Both the position numbers and the translations under genes were made by a program. Below, in pieces: positions 8,013-17,111 of a stretch of DNA of 64,000 nucleotides; positions within the stretch are counted from its first letter, which is position 1, and the number at the start of each line of letters is the position of its first letter. This DNA is from Kribbella pittospori (GTDB taxonomy: Bacteria > Actinomycetota > Actinomycetes > Propionibacteriales > Kribbellaceae): positions 186,001 through 250,000 of the forward strand of contig NZ_SJKB01000010.1 in NCBI RefSeq assembly GCF_004331465.1, read 5' to 3'. Under the pieces are notes generated by a model, which was not told the DNA's origin, ran no database searches, and worked only from the letters and a program-made list of their open reading frames with translations.

Positions 8013-8047
8013 TCGCGTGGATTGAGCGAAATTCTCAATCCACGCGA
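8013..8047. promoter_or_regulatory. Perfect 14-bp inverted repeat in the MarR-DinB gap
   Basis: TCGCGTGGATTGAG (8013-8026) and CTCAATCCACGCGA (8034-8047) pair perfectly around the 7-bp loop CGAAATT. It lies downstream of the MarR gene and 32 bp upstream of the DinB start, both on the minus strand. It could terminate MarR transcription (no U-tract) or act as an operator for the DinB-esterase pair. Confidence 0.6.
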
Positions 8048-8110
8048 CCTCGTGTCGCTTGGCGGGTTCGGGTATCTGCTGAAGGATCGCCTGCTCTGCC
8101 CGCCCGTAGG

Positions 8111-8536
8111 TCAGTCCTGGGCGAGGCGGGTGAGGAGGTGGTGGAGGGTGGATTGCTCTTCGGGGGTGAGGCGGGCGACGAGGGTGACCATGGCGTCGCG
8201 GCGGGTGCGGCGGATGGTGGTGAGGACCTCGGTGCCGGCGGGGGTGAGGGTGACCAGGGTCGCGCGGCGGTCGCCCGGGTCGGGCTGGCGGGCGACCAGA
8301 CCGGCGGATTCCATGTCGTCGACGACGGAGGTCGCGGAGCGCGGGACGATGCCGAGCTGGGTGGCGAGCTCGCTCAGGCGGAGGGCGCGGCCGGCCTGGT
8401 CGAGGGTGCGCAGCAGCCGGAACTGGCCGTGGGTGACGCTGGCGCCGACGCCGTCCTTGGTCGCTCGGCGCTGACGGCGAACGATGCCCTCGAGCAGGGC
8501 CGCGATCTGTTCGGCGGTGTCTTCCGGTGCGTGCAC
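8111..8536 (-). CDS. MarR-family transcriptional regulator
   Basis: 141 residues, GTG start. The MarR winged helix spans about residues 35-105, with the recognition helix in IVPRSATSVVDDMESAGLV and the wing PDPGDRRATLVTLTPAG. A TAGGCT hexamer (8548-8543, minus strand) lies exactly 6 bp before the GTG, which supports this start and a leaderless mRNA. The gene is divergent from the ABC exporter, and the space between holds two operator-like palindromes, so it probably represses the exporter. Confidence 0.9.
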   Translation of the reverse strand: MHAPEDTAEQIAALLEGIVRRQRRATKDGVGASVTHGQFRLLRTLDQAGRALRLSELATQLGIVPRSATSVVDDMESAGLVARQPDPGDRRATLVTLTPAGTEVLTTIRRTRRDAMVTLVARLTPEEQSTLHHLLTRLAQD

Positions 8537-8542
8537 GAACCG

Positions 8543-8548
8543 AGCCTA
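8543..8548 (-). promoter_or_regulatory. Minus-10 box of the MarR gene
   Basis: TAGGCT on the minus strand, six bases before the GTG start at 8536. It matches the TANNNT consensus of actinobacterial housekeeping promoters. Confidence 0.45.
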
Positions 8549-8586
8549 GTGGTGAACGGCCCGTAGGGCCGGGCAACAGGGATTTG

Positions 8587-8615
8587 TGAGTTTAGCTCAT
8601 AGTGAGGTAACCTCA
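8587..8615. promoter_or_regulatory. Two MarR-type operators before the ABC exporter
   Basis: TGAGGT-A-ACCTCA at 8603-8615 is a perfect 13-bp palindrome. TGAGTT-T-AGCTCA at 8587-8599 is a one-mismatch relative, with centres 16 bp apart. They lie between the divergent MarR and ABC genes, upstream of the GAAAGG ribosome binding site of the latter. Confidence 0.65.
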
Positions 8616-8645
8616 GTATATGTCGTCCCCGACCGAAAGGCTCCG

Positions 8646-10538
8646 ATGTCACAGATCTCCGGACTTCCGGGCGCGGGAGCCGGCGGCGGTCGCGCCATGC
8701 GATCGCTGCTGAAGGACTCCTCCGTCCGCCACCACAAGCTCACTGCGGGCACCCTGCGCCGCATCATGACGTTCGCCCGTCCCTACCGCGGCTTTCTGGC
8801 CGTGTTCCTCGTCCTCGTCGCCTTCGACGCCGGCACCGGCGCCGTCACCCCCTTGCTCTTCCGCGCGATCATCGACCGCGGCATCGTCCCGGGCCACGCC
8901 CAGGTGGTGGTGTGGCTGTCCCTCGTCGTCGCGCTGCTCGCGATCGCCAACAGTGCGATCACGCTGGCTGAGCGCTGGTTCTCGTCCCGGATCGGCGAAG
9001 GACTCGTCTACGACCTGCGCACTGCCGTGTTCGACCACGTCCAGCAGATGCCGGTCGCCTTCTTCAGCCGCACCCAGACCGGTGCGCTGATCCAGCGCCT
9101 GAACGGCGATGTCCTCGGCGCGCAGCAGGCGTTCACCTCAACGCTGTCGAACGTGGTCAGCAACGTGCTCAGTGTCGTTCTCGTGCTCGGCGCCATGTTC
9201 GTCATGTCCTGGCAGATCACTCTGCTCGCCCTGATCCTGCTGCCGCTGTTCGTGCTGCCCGCCCGGCTGATCGCCGGCCGGTTGCGCGAAGCGACCGCCG
9301 AGACCTACCGGCTGAACGCGACCATGGCCCAGACGATGACCGAGCGGTTCAACGTCGCGGGCGCCGTACTGGCCAAGGTGTTCGGCCGGACCCAGGACTC
9401 CTCCCGTGACTTCGCCGGGAAGGCCGCGCAAGTGCGCGACATCGGCGTCACCACCTCGATGTACGCCGGGGTGTTCCGCGTCTCGCTCACCCTGGTCGCG
9501 GCTCTCGCGGTCGCCCTGGTGTACGGCGTCGGCGGGGTGTTCGCGGTCGAAGGAGCACTCGGGATCGGCACTGTCGTTGCCTTGACCGCCTACCTCACCC
9601 GGCTGTACGGCCCGCTGACCGCGCTCTCCAATCTCCAGGTCGACGTGATGACCACGCTGGTCAGCTTCGAGCGTGTGCTCGAGGTGCTCGACCTCCCGCC
9701 GATGGTTGCCGACCACAAGGATGCGAAGGAACTGCCGTCGACGGTCGAGCCGTCGATCGAGTTCGACCACGTCTCGTTCCACTACCCGTCGGCCGCGGAG
9801 GTGTCGCTCGCCTCGCTGGAGTCGGTCGCGACGCTGTCCGCCGAGACCGGCGACGAGGTCCTGAAGGACGTCAGCTTCACCGTCGAACCCGGCCAGATGG
9901 TCGCCGTCGTCGGCCCGTCCGGCGCCGGCAAGACCACTCTCTCGTCCCTGGTCTCCCGGATGTACGACGTCACCGACGGCGCCATCCTGGTCGGTGGACG
10001 CGACGTCCGCGAGGTGACCCAGAGCTCACTGCGATCCGTCATCGGCGTGGTGACCCAGGACTCGCACATGTACCACGACACGATCCGCGCCAACCTCCTA
10101 CTCGCCCGGCCGGAAGCAACCGAGGCGGAGCTGCGGACTGCCCTCGAGGCCGCACAGATCGCGACCCTGGTGAACAGCCTGCCCGACGGCCTCGACACCG
10201 TGGTCGGTGATCGCGGCTACCGGCTGTCCGGTGGCGAGCGCCAGCGTCTCGCGATCGCCCGGCTGCTGCTCAAGTCGCCGTCCATCGTCATCCTCGACGA
10301 GGCGACGGCCCACCTCGACTCCGAGTCCGAAGCCGCGGTCCAGGCCGCCCTCGCCAACGCGCTGGTCGGGCGTACGTCGCTGGTGATCGCGCACCGGTTG
10401 TCCACAATCCGCAACGCCGACGTCATCCTCGTCCTGGATGAGGGCCGCATCCGCGAACGCGGCACCCACGAGCAACTCCTCGCCGCCGGCGGCCTCTACT
10501 CCGAGCTCTACACCACCCAATTCACCAAGGCGGCCTAA
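8646..10538 (+). CDS. ABC exporter, fused permease-ATPase (MsbA/MDR type)
   Basis: 630 residues. I chose ATG 8646, which has GAAAGG upstream; an in-frame GTG at 8586 falls inside the operators. Six hydrophobic helices occupy about residues 40-330. The nucleotide-binding domain has Walker A GPSGAGKTT, Q-loop TQDSHMY, signature LSGGERQR, Walker B IVILDEATAHLD and H-loop IAHRL. Such half-transporters dimerise to export lipids, peptides or drugs. A divergent MarR gene with palindromes between suggests induction by the exported compound. The stop interlocks with that of the convergent GH35 gene in CTAA (10535-10538). Confidence 0.92.
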   Translation: MSQISGLPGAGAGGGRAMRSLLKDSSVRHHKLTAGTLRRIMTFARPYRGFLAVFLVLVAFDAGTGAVTPLLFRAIIDRGIVPGHAQVVVWLSLVVALLAIANSAITLAERWFSSRIGEGLVYDLRTAVFDHVQQMPVAFFSRTQTGALIQRLNGDVLGAQQAFTSTLSNVVSNVLSVVLVLGAMFVMSWQITLLALILLPLFVLPARLIAGRLREATAETYRLNATMAQTMTERFNVAGAVLAKVFGRTQDSSRDFAGKAAQVRDIGVTTSMYAGVFRVSLTLVAALAVALVYGVGGVFAVEGALGIGTVVALTAYLTRLYGPLTALSNLQVDVMTTLVSFERVLEVLDLPPMVADHKDAKELPSTVEPSIEFDHVSFHYPSAAEVSLASLESVATLSAETGDEVLKDVSFTVEPGQMVAVVGPSGAGKTTLSSLVSRMYDVTDGAILVGGRDVREVTQSSLRSVIGVVTQDSHMYHDTIRANLLLARPEATEAELRTALEAAQIATLVNSLPDGLDTVVGDRGYRLSGGERQRLAIARLLLKSPSIVILDEATAHLDSESEAAVQAALANALVGRTSLVIAHRLSTIRNADVILVLDEGRIRERGTHEQLLAAGGLYSELYTTQFTKAA

Positions 10539-12991
10539 GTCGCAGGCTCCAGCCGTAGCCGGCGCAGTTCCGGCTCGGCCGGACCGGCCATTCCGGTCAC
10601 GAGCAGCGTGAGCCCGGCCCAAGCCGGTGGGATCCACAGCACGTCAGGATCTCCGCCGGCGAAGGCCGGGCGTTCGCCTGTCCACACCCGCCCGATGCAC
10701 TCGCCGGACGACCACGCGGTCACCCGCACCTGCACACCTTCTGGTCGGAGCAGATAGCCGGACTCCGTAGCGGGCAGGTCCACATCAAGCCACGCCTCCT
10801 CACCCGGCTTCACGGCCAGGGGCAGTACGACGTCCTGCCCCGGCCCACCGCGGCCGGCAAAGGCGGTCAGCAACTCGTCGTCCTGGACGGCGCACGTCCA
10901 GCCCGTCACCGGCTCCAGACTGAGCAGCTCGGCGCGGAGACGCTCACCACTGGGGTCATGCGGCACAGTGACCGAGATCTGCTTGGTCCCGGCCGGCAAC
11001 AGCATCCACGGATTCTCAGCGTGGACCGTGGTCGGCTCACCGTCGTCCACAGACACCGCGACCGGCACATGGGCGCCATGCAGGTGCAGAGCGGTCGTGA
11101 TCTCGGCGGAGATCCGTCGCGTGTAGGTGACCGGCGTACCCACCCGGGTGCTGCTCCAGCCGGTGAGAACCCGCGTGGGCGCAGGGTCGCCCGCCCAGTG
11201 GCCCTCGACCGTCCACAACGCCGAGATGTCTTCGGTCCTGACGACCGTCCAGAGACTGCCCAGACCGCGGAGCGCACCGAGCCGGAGCGCCGGCAACCGG
11301 GCGTCGTCGAAGTTACCGTGACCCCAGATCTCCACGGTGGCACGGATCTCGCCGCTCAACCCACGTACATCGATCCGCCGGGTGGCGCCGAAACCAGCGA
11401 ACGTGTGAAGCCGGCCGCCGATCGACAGGTCGACAATATCGGCCGCACCCACGAGCAGCAGCTCGTTGGTCAACTCCGCCGTGGTCGTGTAGATCCCGCG
11501 GCCGCGATAGACACCGAGCGACTCCAGCGTGGGCGCCAGCTCGTGCGCGCCCGCCGGTGTCTCCGGTGCCACCGTGGTCCGTCGTCGCACCTCGGAAACC
11601 TCCAGCGACAAAGGGTTCTCAGCAGGCACGACCTCAGCTCGCGGCTGCACGGTCACGCTGACGCTGTCGACCACCTCGGTCGATCCGACCGCGACCTCCA
11701 CCGAACTGTTGCCAATGACAACAGTCACCGGCACCGCTGAACAGAACACCAGGCTGTCGTCCCCGAGCTCCACCACATCCGCCGACGCCAACGTCAGCGT
11801 CCGGCCTCCCAACGGCAGATCAACCAGCATCAACGGACAAGAGTCCGCCGCGACCGCTACCGACACCCCGTTGACCACCGCCCGCCCATCGCTGCGGCCG
11901 AGATTCGGTACGGCGACCAACCGTCCACCACCATCCAGGTCGAGCGCTCCCGGAGCGGAGCTCGTCGGGAAGTCAGCCGCCACCTCAACAGGCGCTCCCG
12001 GCATCGCCAGGGCCAACCGCGATCCGAGTGCATCGAGGACACGTCCGAGCACCTGCGCCTCGGCGTACTCGGGCCGCTCCACACCCGTCGACGACACATA
12101 CCCGCCGAAGTCGTAGCCGTGGCTCATGAAGTTCCCCGGCTTGCCCCAGTTCCCACTCGACGGGGTGTAGCCGAAGTCCCAGCCGGACGCCTGCAAGTAC
12201 GGCGCAAGCAGCGACGCACCACTGGCCAGCAGTCGCCGCAGGGTTCGGTGCCGCCGGTTCGTCTCGGTGATCAGCAACGGCAGCCCGCGATCCGCGAGCA
12301 GGTCGGCGTACCGGCGTACCTCGGGCTCGATGTCCGGCGAGTCGTCGTTCGGGTAGAAGTTGCACGCCGGTACGACGTCCGCCACGTTGCCGGTGGCACC
12401 GAAGAGATCACCCTGACCGGCGCAGGCGATCAGCGGCACGGTGATGCCGTGGGCAACCGCCTGGTCTCGCAGCGCGGTGATGTAGCCGGGCCGGTCCTCG
12501 CAGTCGAAGAAGTCCAGCTCGTTCTCCAGCTGGACCATGATCACCGAGCCGCCGGCGCCGTGCTGGCGAGCGGCCAGGATCGGCAGCACCTGGTCGAACC
12601 AGGACGTCACAGCGGCCAGGAAGCCCGGCTGGTTGTCGCGGATCCGCAGCGACGGGTCGAGCCCGAGCCAGGCCGGGAGCGCGCCGCCGTCCCACTCCGA
12701 GCAGATGTACGGACCGGGCCGGGCGATCACGTGCAGCCCGGCGTCGTACGCGAGATCCAGGAATGTGGCGACATCACGCCGGCCCGCGAACGACCACCGG
12801 CCGGGCGCGAGCTCGTGGAAGTTCCACGGCAGGTACACGTCGATGCAGGTGTACCCCGAGGCCCGGACCTGGTCGAGTCGCGCCCGCCACTGCTCCCGGG
12901 GCAGCCGGAAGTAGAAGAGGGACGCACACAGCACGACCCGCGGTTCGCCGTCGATGCGGATGCCCCGGGCATCCAGTTCCACTGAACTCAT
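10535..12991 (-). CDS. GH35-type beta-galactosidase-like glycosidase
   Basis: 818 residues, ATG start, no signal peptide. The N-terminal barrel (about 1-330) shows GH35 hallmarks: LFYFRLPREQWRARLDQVRA, YLPWNFHE, ARPGPYICSEWDGGALPAWL. The likely acid/base Glu is in QLENELDFF (about residue 158) and the likely nucleophile Glu is in LLITETNRR (about 243). The C-terminal half is beta-rich, as in multidomain GH35 enzymes. The nucleophile context differs from the usual one, so substrate is uncertain. It is divergent from an FGGY kinase 80 bp away, which suggests release and phosphorylation of a sugar inside the cell. Confidence 0.82.
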   Translation of the reverse strand: MSSVELDARGIRIDGEPRVVLCASLFYFRLPREQWRARLDQVRASGYTCIDVYLPWNFHELAPGRWSFAGRRDVATFLDLAYDAGLHVIARPGPYICSEWDGGALPAWLGLDPSLRIRDNQPGFLAAVTSWFDQVLPILAARQHGAGGSVIMVQLENELDFFDCEDRPGYITALRDQAVAHGITVPLIACAGQGDLFGATGNVADVVPACNFYPNDDSPDIEPEVRRYADLLADRGLPLLITETNRRHRTLRRLLASGASLLAPYLQASGWDFGYTPSSGNWGKPGNFMSHGYDFGGYVSSTGVERPEYAEAQVLGRVLDALGSRLALAMPGAPVEVAADFPTSSAPGALDLDGGGRLVAVPNLGRSDGRAVVNGVSVAVAADSCPLMLVDLPLGGRTLTLASADVVELGDDSLVFCSAVPVTVVIGNSSVEVAVGSTEVVDSVSVTVQPRAEVVPAENPLSLEVSEVRRRTTVAPETPAGAHELAPTLESLGVYRGRGIYTTTAELTNELLLVGAADIVDLSIGGRLHTFAGFGATRRIDVRGLSGEIRATVEIWGHGNFDDARLPALRLGALRGLGSLWTVVRTEDISALWTVEGHWAGDPAPTRVLTGWSSTRVGTPVTYTRRISAEITTALHLHGAHVPVAVSVDDGEPTTVHAENPWMLLPAGTKQISVTVPHDPSGERLRAELLSLEPVTGWTCAVQDDELLTAFAGRGGPGQDVVLPLAVKPGEEAWLDVDLPATESGYLLRPEGVQVRVTAWSSGECIGRVWTGERPAFAGGDPDVLWIPPAWAGLTLLVTGMAGPAEPELRRLRLEPAT

Positions 12992-13071
12992 GGGCCAACA
13001 AGATCAGAGTCGGCCGGTGGTCGCCAGGTGCCGTCTTGCACCGTGGCGCCGGCGCGACGGAGGGTGGGGGC

Positions 13072-14592
13072 GTGAACCTCGTCATCGGAGTCGACATCGG
13101 CACCGGCAGCACCAAGGCCGTCCTGGCCACCACGGACGGCACAGTGCGAGTCGTCGCGCGGCGGGATCATGTGCCGAGCCTGCCGCGGCCGGGCTGGGTG
13201 GAGATGGACGCCGAGCGCGACTGGTGGGGTGACGTCGCGGAGGTACTGAACGAGCTGACCTCGGCGCATCCGGACGACCGGATCGAGGCCGTCTGTGTCT
13301 CCGGCCTCGGACCATGCGTCGTCCAAACCGATGAGCAACTCCACCCGCGACGGCCGGCCATCCTGTACGGCGTCGACACCCGCGCGACAGTGGAGATCGA
13401 CGAGATCACCGCCCAGCTCGGCGCGGACTCGATCCTGCAACGCTGCGGCAAGGACCTGTCCAGCCAGGCGATCGGTCCGAAGCTGGCGTGGCTGTGCCGG
13501 GAGGCCGGCGAGGCGTGGCGACCACAAGACCGGTGGTTCAGCGCGCACACGTACGTCGTGGCCCGGCTGACCGGAGAGTGGGTGCTCGACCACCACACCG
13601 CCAGTCAGTGCGACCCTTTCTACGACATCCACACGCAGGACTGGGCGACCGACTGGGTTGAGCAGGTGCTGCCGGGTCTGGCCCTGCCACGCCTGGTGTG
13701 GCCCTCGGAGCAGGTCGGTGTGGTCCATGCCGCCGCGGCTGCAGCGACTGGACTCGCTGAAGGGACTCCGGTCGTCGCAGGCACGGTCGACGCCTGGGCA
13801 GAGGCCTTCAGCGTCGGCGTACGACGTCCCGGGGACCTGATGCTGATGTACGGCTCCACCATGTTCTTCGTGCAGGTGCTGACTGCGCCGACGAGTGTGC
13901 GCGGGCTCTGGACGACCTCCGGGGTCGAGCGGTCAACCCACACATTGGCTGCGGGTATGGCGACGTCCGGCACGATCACCACGTGGCTGCAGGACCTGAC
14001 CGGTGGCGTGCCGTTCGAGACGCTGGTCGCCGAGGCTGCCGCAGTTCCTGCAGGTAGCGAGGGTCTGGTGATGCTGCCGTACTTCAGCGGGGAGCGGACC
14101 CCGATCTACGACCCGCTGGCGCGTGGCGTGATCGCCGGACTGACTCTGCGCCACGGGCGTGGCCATCTGCTGCGGGCGGCGTACGAGGGAATCGCTTGTG
14201 GCGTGCGGCAGATCGTGGAGTCCTTCGAGGAGGCGGCTGGGCGGCCGACCCGTATCGTCGCGGTCGGCGGCGGTACGCAGGGCGGACTGTGGACGCAGAT
14301 CGTGAGTGATGTGAGCGGACTGGTCCAGCAAGTGCCGGCGGAGACGATCGGAGCGTCGTACGGCGATGCACTGCTCGCGGCGATCGGGGTCGGTCTGGTC
14401 CCACCGGAGACGGACTGGGCGCGGCTGGATCACACGATCCAGCCGGATCCGTCGACGGCGTCCGTCTACGCGACCCTCTTCCAGACGTACGGCGAGCTGT
14501 ACCCGGCGACCCGCACCCAGGTGCACCGGCTGGCCCGCTCGGCCGAGGCGTCAGGTGACGTCGCTGATGTGGAGCACGGTGCCGTTGGGTAG
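13072..14592 (+). CDS. FGGY-family carbohydrate kinase (xylulokinase-like)
   Basis: 506 residues, GTG start 9 bp after GGAGGG. The ATPase fold starts with the phosphate-1 loop IGVDIGTGSTKAV. A catalytic Asp is likely in GTVDAWAEAFSVG, and the C-terminal adenosine-binding stretch is AVGGGTQGGLWTQIVSDVSG. FGGY kinases phosphorylate pentoses, pentuloses, glycerol and related polyols using ATP; the sugar here cannot be fixed. The 3' end overlaps the convergent SDR gene by 42 bp. Confidence 0.87.
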   Translation: MNLVIGVDIGTGSTKAVLATTDGTVRVVARRDHVPSLPRPGWVEMDAERDWWGDVAEVLNELTSAHPDDRIEAVCVSGLGPCVVQTDEQLHPRRPAILYGVDTRATVEIDEITAQLGADSILQRCGKDLSSQAIGPKLAWLCREAGEAWRPQDRWFSAHTYVVARLTGEWVLDHHTASQCDPFYDIHTQDWATDWVEQVLPGLALPRLVWPSEQVGVVHAAAAAATGLAEGTPVVAGTVDAWAEAFSVGVRRPGDLMLMYGSTMFFVQVLTAPTSVRGLWTTSGVERSTHTLAAGMATSGTITTWLQDLTGGVPFETLVAEAAAVPAGSEGLVMLPYFSGERTPIYDPLARGVIAGLTLRHGRGHLLRAAYEGIACGVRQIVESFEEAAGRPTRIVAVGGGTQGGLWTQIVSDVSGLVQQVPAETIGASYGDALLAAIGVGLVPPETDWARLDHTIQPDPSTASVYATLFQTYGELYPATRTQVHRLARSAEASGDVADVEHGAVG

Positions 14593-15285
14593 GTCGCGGT
14601 CGAGCAGCGACCAGATGGACCGGGCGACGTCCTCCGGCTTGGCGAGCAGGCCCTGTGCGTCCAGCTCACGGAAGCGCTGGGCGTCCGGCACCTGCTCTTC
14701 GGTACTGGCGCGCAGTTCCGCCTGCATGTCGGTGTCGACCGCACCGGGTGACACCGAGATGACCCGGCAGCCCGGACTTCGGCGGTCCTGCTCCAGCCCG
14801 ACCGTTCGCACCCACTGGTCGATCGCGGCCTTGCCGGCGCAGTAGCTCGACTCGCCTTCGTGCGGGTTCTGGGCAGCGCCCGACGACACCATGATCAGGT
14901 GCTGGTGGTACGGCTTCCCGCCGACCGCCTGCAGGAACGCCTGCCCGAGGACCTGCGCCGAGGCCGAGTTGAGCAGCACGTTGCGCGTGTACTCCTCGGT
15001 GTCGACCCGACCGGCCGACCCCAGCGGGGTCAGCGTGCCGGCGTTGTGGATGAACACCACCGTGTCCCCGTCGAACCTGGACAGCCGCCGCTCGAAGTCG
15101 TCGGCCACCACCGGCCAGGAGGCCGGATCGGCCAGATCCACCGCCACATGAAACGCCCCCGGCGTCCCGCCGCGCCGGGAGATGTCGACCAGATCCGCCT
15201 CGAACGGAATCGTCGCCGCCAGCGCCGCCCCGAGTCCGGCCGATGCACCGGAGATCCACACCAGCATCCGCCCCAGCGGACTCAT
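14551..15285 (-). CDS. Short-chain dehydrogenase/reductase
   Basis: 244 residues from ATG 15285; TTG 15309 is a weaker alternative, and an internal ATG at 15267 is possible. The Rossmann motif is SGASAGLG near the N-terminus, the structural motif is HNAG, and the catalytic Ser-Tyr-Lys are in MVSSGAAQ and SSYCAGKAA. The proline-glycine motif SPGAVDTDMQ places the nicotinamide. The overall pattern resembles sepiapterin-reductase-like classical SDRs. Substrate is unknown. The 3' end overlaps the kinase gene by 42 bp tail to tail. Confidence 0.85.
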   Translation of the reverse strand: MSPLGRMLVWISGASAGLGAALAATIPFEADLVDISRRGGTPGAFHVAVDLADPASWPVVADDFERRLSRFDGDTVVFIHNAGTLTPLGSAGRVDTEEYTRNVLLNSASAQVLGQAFLQAVGGKPYHQHLIMVSSGAAQNPHEGESSYCAGKAAIDQWVRTVGLEQDRRSPGCRVISVSPGAVDTDMQAELRASTEEQVPDAQRFRELDAQGLLAKPEDVARSIWSLLDRDLPNGTVLHISDVT

Positions 15286-15477
15286 TGCTTCACGCCCGAA
15301 GGCAGGCAAAACTCACTCATAGCAGTTCCCCCCTGCGGCGCCCGGACGGTGCGCTGCCACGCAGCCTACGACGCGAGCCCTCCGGATCGAAGCCTTCTCC
15401 GCAGGTTTCTGTCCCGGGCAACCCGTCGTTCAACCGGGGTTGCGGACGGTCACCTGACCGGGAACGATGGGTCAACC
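15286..15477. other. Intergenic region between divergent SDR and kinase genes
   Basis: A 192-bp gap without a supported gene. GCAACCC (15418-15424) and GGGTTGC (15437-15443) form a 7-bp inverted repeat that could be an operator for either gene. Nothing else stands out. Confidence 0.4.
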
Positions 15478-16464
15478 GTGAACGAGGACATGGACACGCC
15501 GACCGCCGCCGCGATTGCGGAAGCCTTCGCGCTCGGTGAGCCACTCGGCGACCTGGTCCTGGTACGACGCGGCGACACCGACACGTGGCGGCTCGAGACG
15601 GTGACCGGCAGCTACTTCGTGAAGGGGTACTGGTCCTCGACCGCTCAGTTCACGCCCGGCGGCCTGACCGATCAGCTCGAGGTGGCGATGGCGTTCGAGA
15701 GCCGGGCGCTGGCCGCGGGGATCGACCAGGCCGAGCCGATTGCCCCGGTCGATCCAGTGCTCGGCTGGATCACCCGCATCAACGAGCGCCTCTTCCGCGT
15801 CTACCACTGGATCGAGAGCCGCCCGCTGGCCCCGGACGACGACATCAACGAGTGGCTCGGCCGCACCATGGCCCAGGTCCACCAGTTGCAACCGCTGGGC
15901 ACGTCCGGCCTACCGGACTGGTGGCGTACGGCGCTCCGCCCGCGCGCCGACTGGGAGAAGTGGTTCACCGAGGCGCAGGAGCGCGGCAAGGAGTGGGCAG
16001 ACCTCGGGTGGGACCGGCTGCCTCTGATCCTCGACCTGACCGACCGCATCCGGAACGTCTGCGAGCTCGCCCCGGACTGCGTCGTGACGCACGGCGACTT
16101 CAAGACCCACAACCTCTTGATCGCTCCGGATGGCCCGATCCTGGTCGACTGGGACAGTGTCCGCGTCGACAGCGCTGCCTTGGAGGCCGCCCGCGTCGCC
16201 TACATCTTTGCGGCCGGCAAGCAAGAGCCGATCACCAGCATCCTGGCGGCGTACACGGCAGCAGGTGGCGACGTCAGCTGGCCCGGTCAAGACCTCTTCC
16301 TGAGCGAGTCCCGCCACGACCTCCACATCTTGTTCGAGCACGTGGTGGTCTGCCTTGGCGACATCCCAGCCGCCCGGTGGATGACCGACCCCGAGCAGGC
16401 CGTCACCAAGCTCCTCACCGAGTTCCCCGGCAAGCTCGCCGGCCTGCGGAGCCTGGTGGGCTAG
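15478..16464 (+). CDS. APH-family phosphotransferase
   Basis: 328 residues from GTG 15478; ATG 15490 is an alternative. The kinase core shows the Brenner motif THGDFKTHNLL and the metal-binding Asp in ILVDWDS, the arrangement of aminoglycoside/choline/homoserine kinase-like proteins. The N-lobe begins with a strand pair around RRGDTDTWRLETVTGSYFVKGYW, whose Lys would contact ATP. The phosphate acceptor is unknown; nothing nearby points to antibiotic resistance. The stop interlocks with that of the convergent response regulator in CTAG (16461-16464). Confidence 0.83.
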   Translation: MNEDMDTPTAAAIAEAFALGEPLGDLVLVRRGDTDTWRLETVTGSYFVKGYWSSTAQFTPGGLTDQLEVAMAFESRALAAGIDQAEPIAPVDPVLGWITRINERLFRVYHWIESRPLAPDDDINEWLGRTMAQVHQLQPLGTSGLPDWWRTALRPRADWEKWFTEAQERGKEWADLGWDRLPLILDLTDRIRNVCELAPDCVVTHGDFKTHNLLIAPDGPILVDWDSVRVDSAALEAARVAYIFAAGKQEPITSILAAYTAAGGDVSWPGQDLFLSESRHDLHILFEHVVVCLGDIPAARWMTDPEQAVTKLLTEFPGKLAGLRSLVG

Positions 16465-17111
16465 AAGTCGTCGATCTCGTCGGGGCGGACCAGACCGTCT
16501 TCGATGGCGCGAGCGAGTAGGGCAGCCTTGCCTGCGGCGTGCCGGCCGACCTGCCCGTACTTGATCCGTGCACGGTCGATGTACTGCTTCACGGTCGTCT
16601 CGCGGATTCCCATCCGCTCGGCCACCGCGGCCTTCGACCGGCTCTGGAACCACAGCAGCAACGCCGTCCGTTCCTGCGGCGCAAGCCGGGGTCGCTGATC
16701 GGCGACCATGACGCCGGCCATCGCGGGAGGTACTGCGGGCCGGTCGTGCGCGGTCGCGACGATCGCGTCGACCAGATGGCGCGGTCCCTCCTGTTTGGTG
16801 ACGTAGGCAATGGCTCCGGCGTCGAGGGCGGCCCGCACCATCTCCTCGCCGGAGTGCTGGGAGAACACGATGACGCGGCGTCCGCCGTCGGCGAGGCCGG
16901 CGATCGCGTCGATCATCAACCGGCCCTCGAGTTCGAGATCGAGCAGGATCACGTCCGCCTGCCGACCGGCGCCGTGGACCGCCGCGTCCAGGTCCGGTCC
17001 GGCCGAGACGATGCGGACCCGGGCGGCCGCGTCCTGGCCGATCCAGGTCCGGACGCCTTCGATCACCACCGGGTGATCGTCGACCACGGCCACCGTCACT
17101 GATGCTGCCAT
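16461..17111 (-). CDS. NarL/LuxR-family response regulator
   Basis: 216 residues from ATG 17111. The receiver domain has the acidic pair in VVDDHPVV, the phosphoacceptor Asp in ILLDLEL (about residue 58) and the switch Lys in YVTKQEG. The C-terminal LuxR helix-turn-helix is LLLWFQSRSKAAVAERMGI followed by RETTVKQYIDRARIKYG. The gene overlaps the 3' end of the degenerate kinase gene by 16 bp and is the last of a three-gene signalling operon. Its target may be the divergent lipoprotein gene at 19551, where a palindrome is seen. Confidence 0.9.
   Translation of the reverse strand: MAASVTVAVVDDHPVVIEGVRTWIGQDAAARVRIVSAGPDLDAAVHGAGRQADVILLDLELEGRLMIDAIAGLADGGRRVIVFSQHSGEEMVRAALDAGAIAYVTKQEGPRHLVDAIVATAHDRPAVPPAMAGVMVADQRPRLAPQERTALLLWFQSRSKAAVAERMGIRETTVKQYIDRARIKYGQVGRHAAGKAALLARAIEDGLVRPDEIDDF

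Noticed and set aside
7982..8038. Extended N-terminus for the DinB-like gene
   Set aside because: The extension would translate through the 14-bp inverted repeat and adds residues unlike the family.
8586..8645. Upstream GTG start for the ABC exporter
   Set aside because: It would place codons inside the two MarR-type palindromes. ATG 8646 has a ribosome binding site and is followed by a normal N-terminus.
12992..13071. Short GGTGC/GCACC inverted repeat between the GH35 and FGGY genes
   Set aside because: Five-base arms in GC-rich DNA are expected by chance, so I do not list it as an operator.
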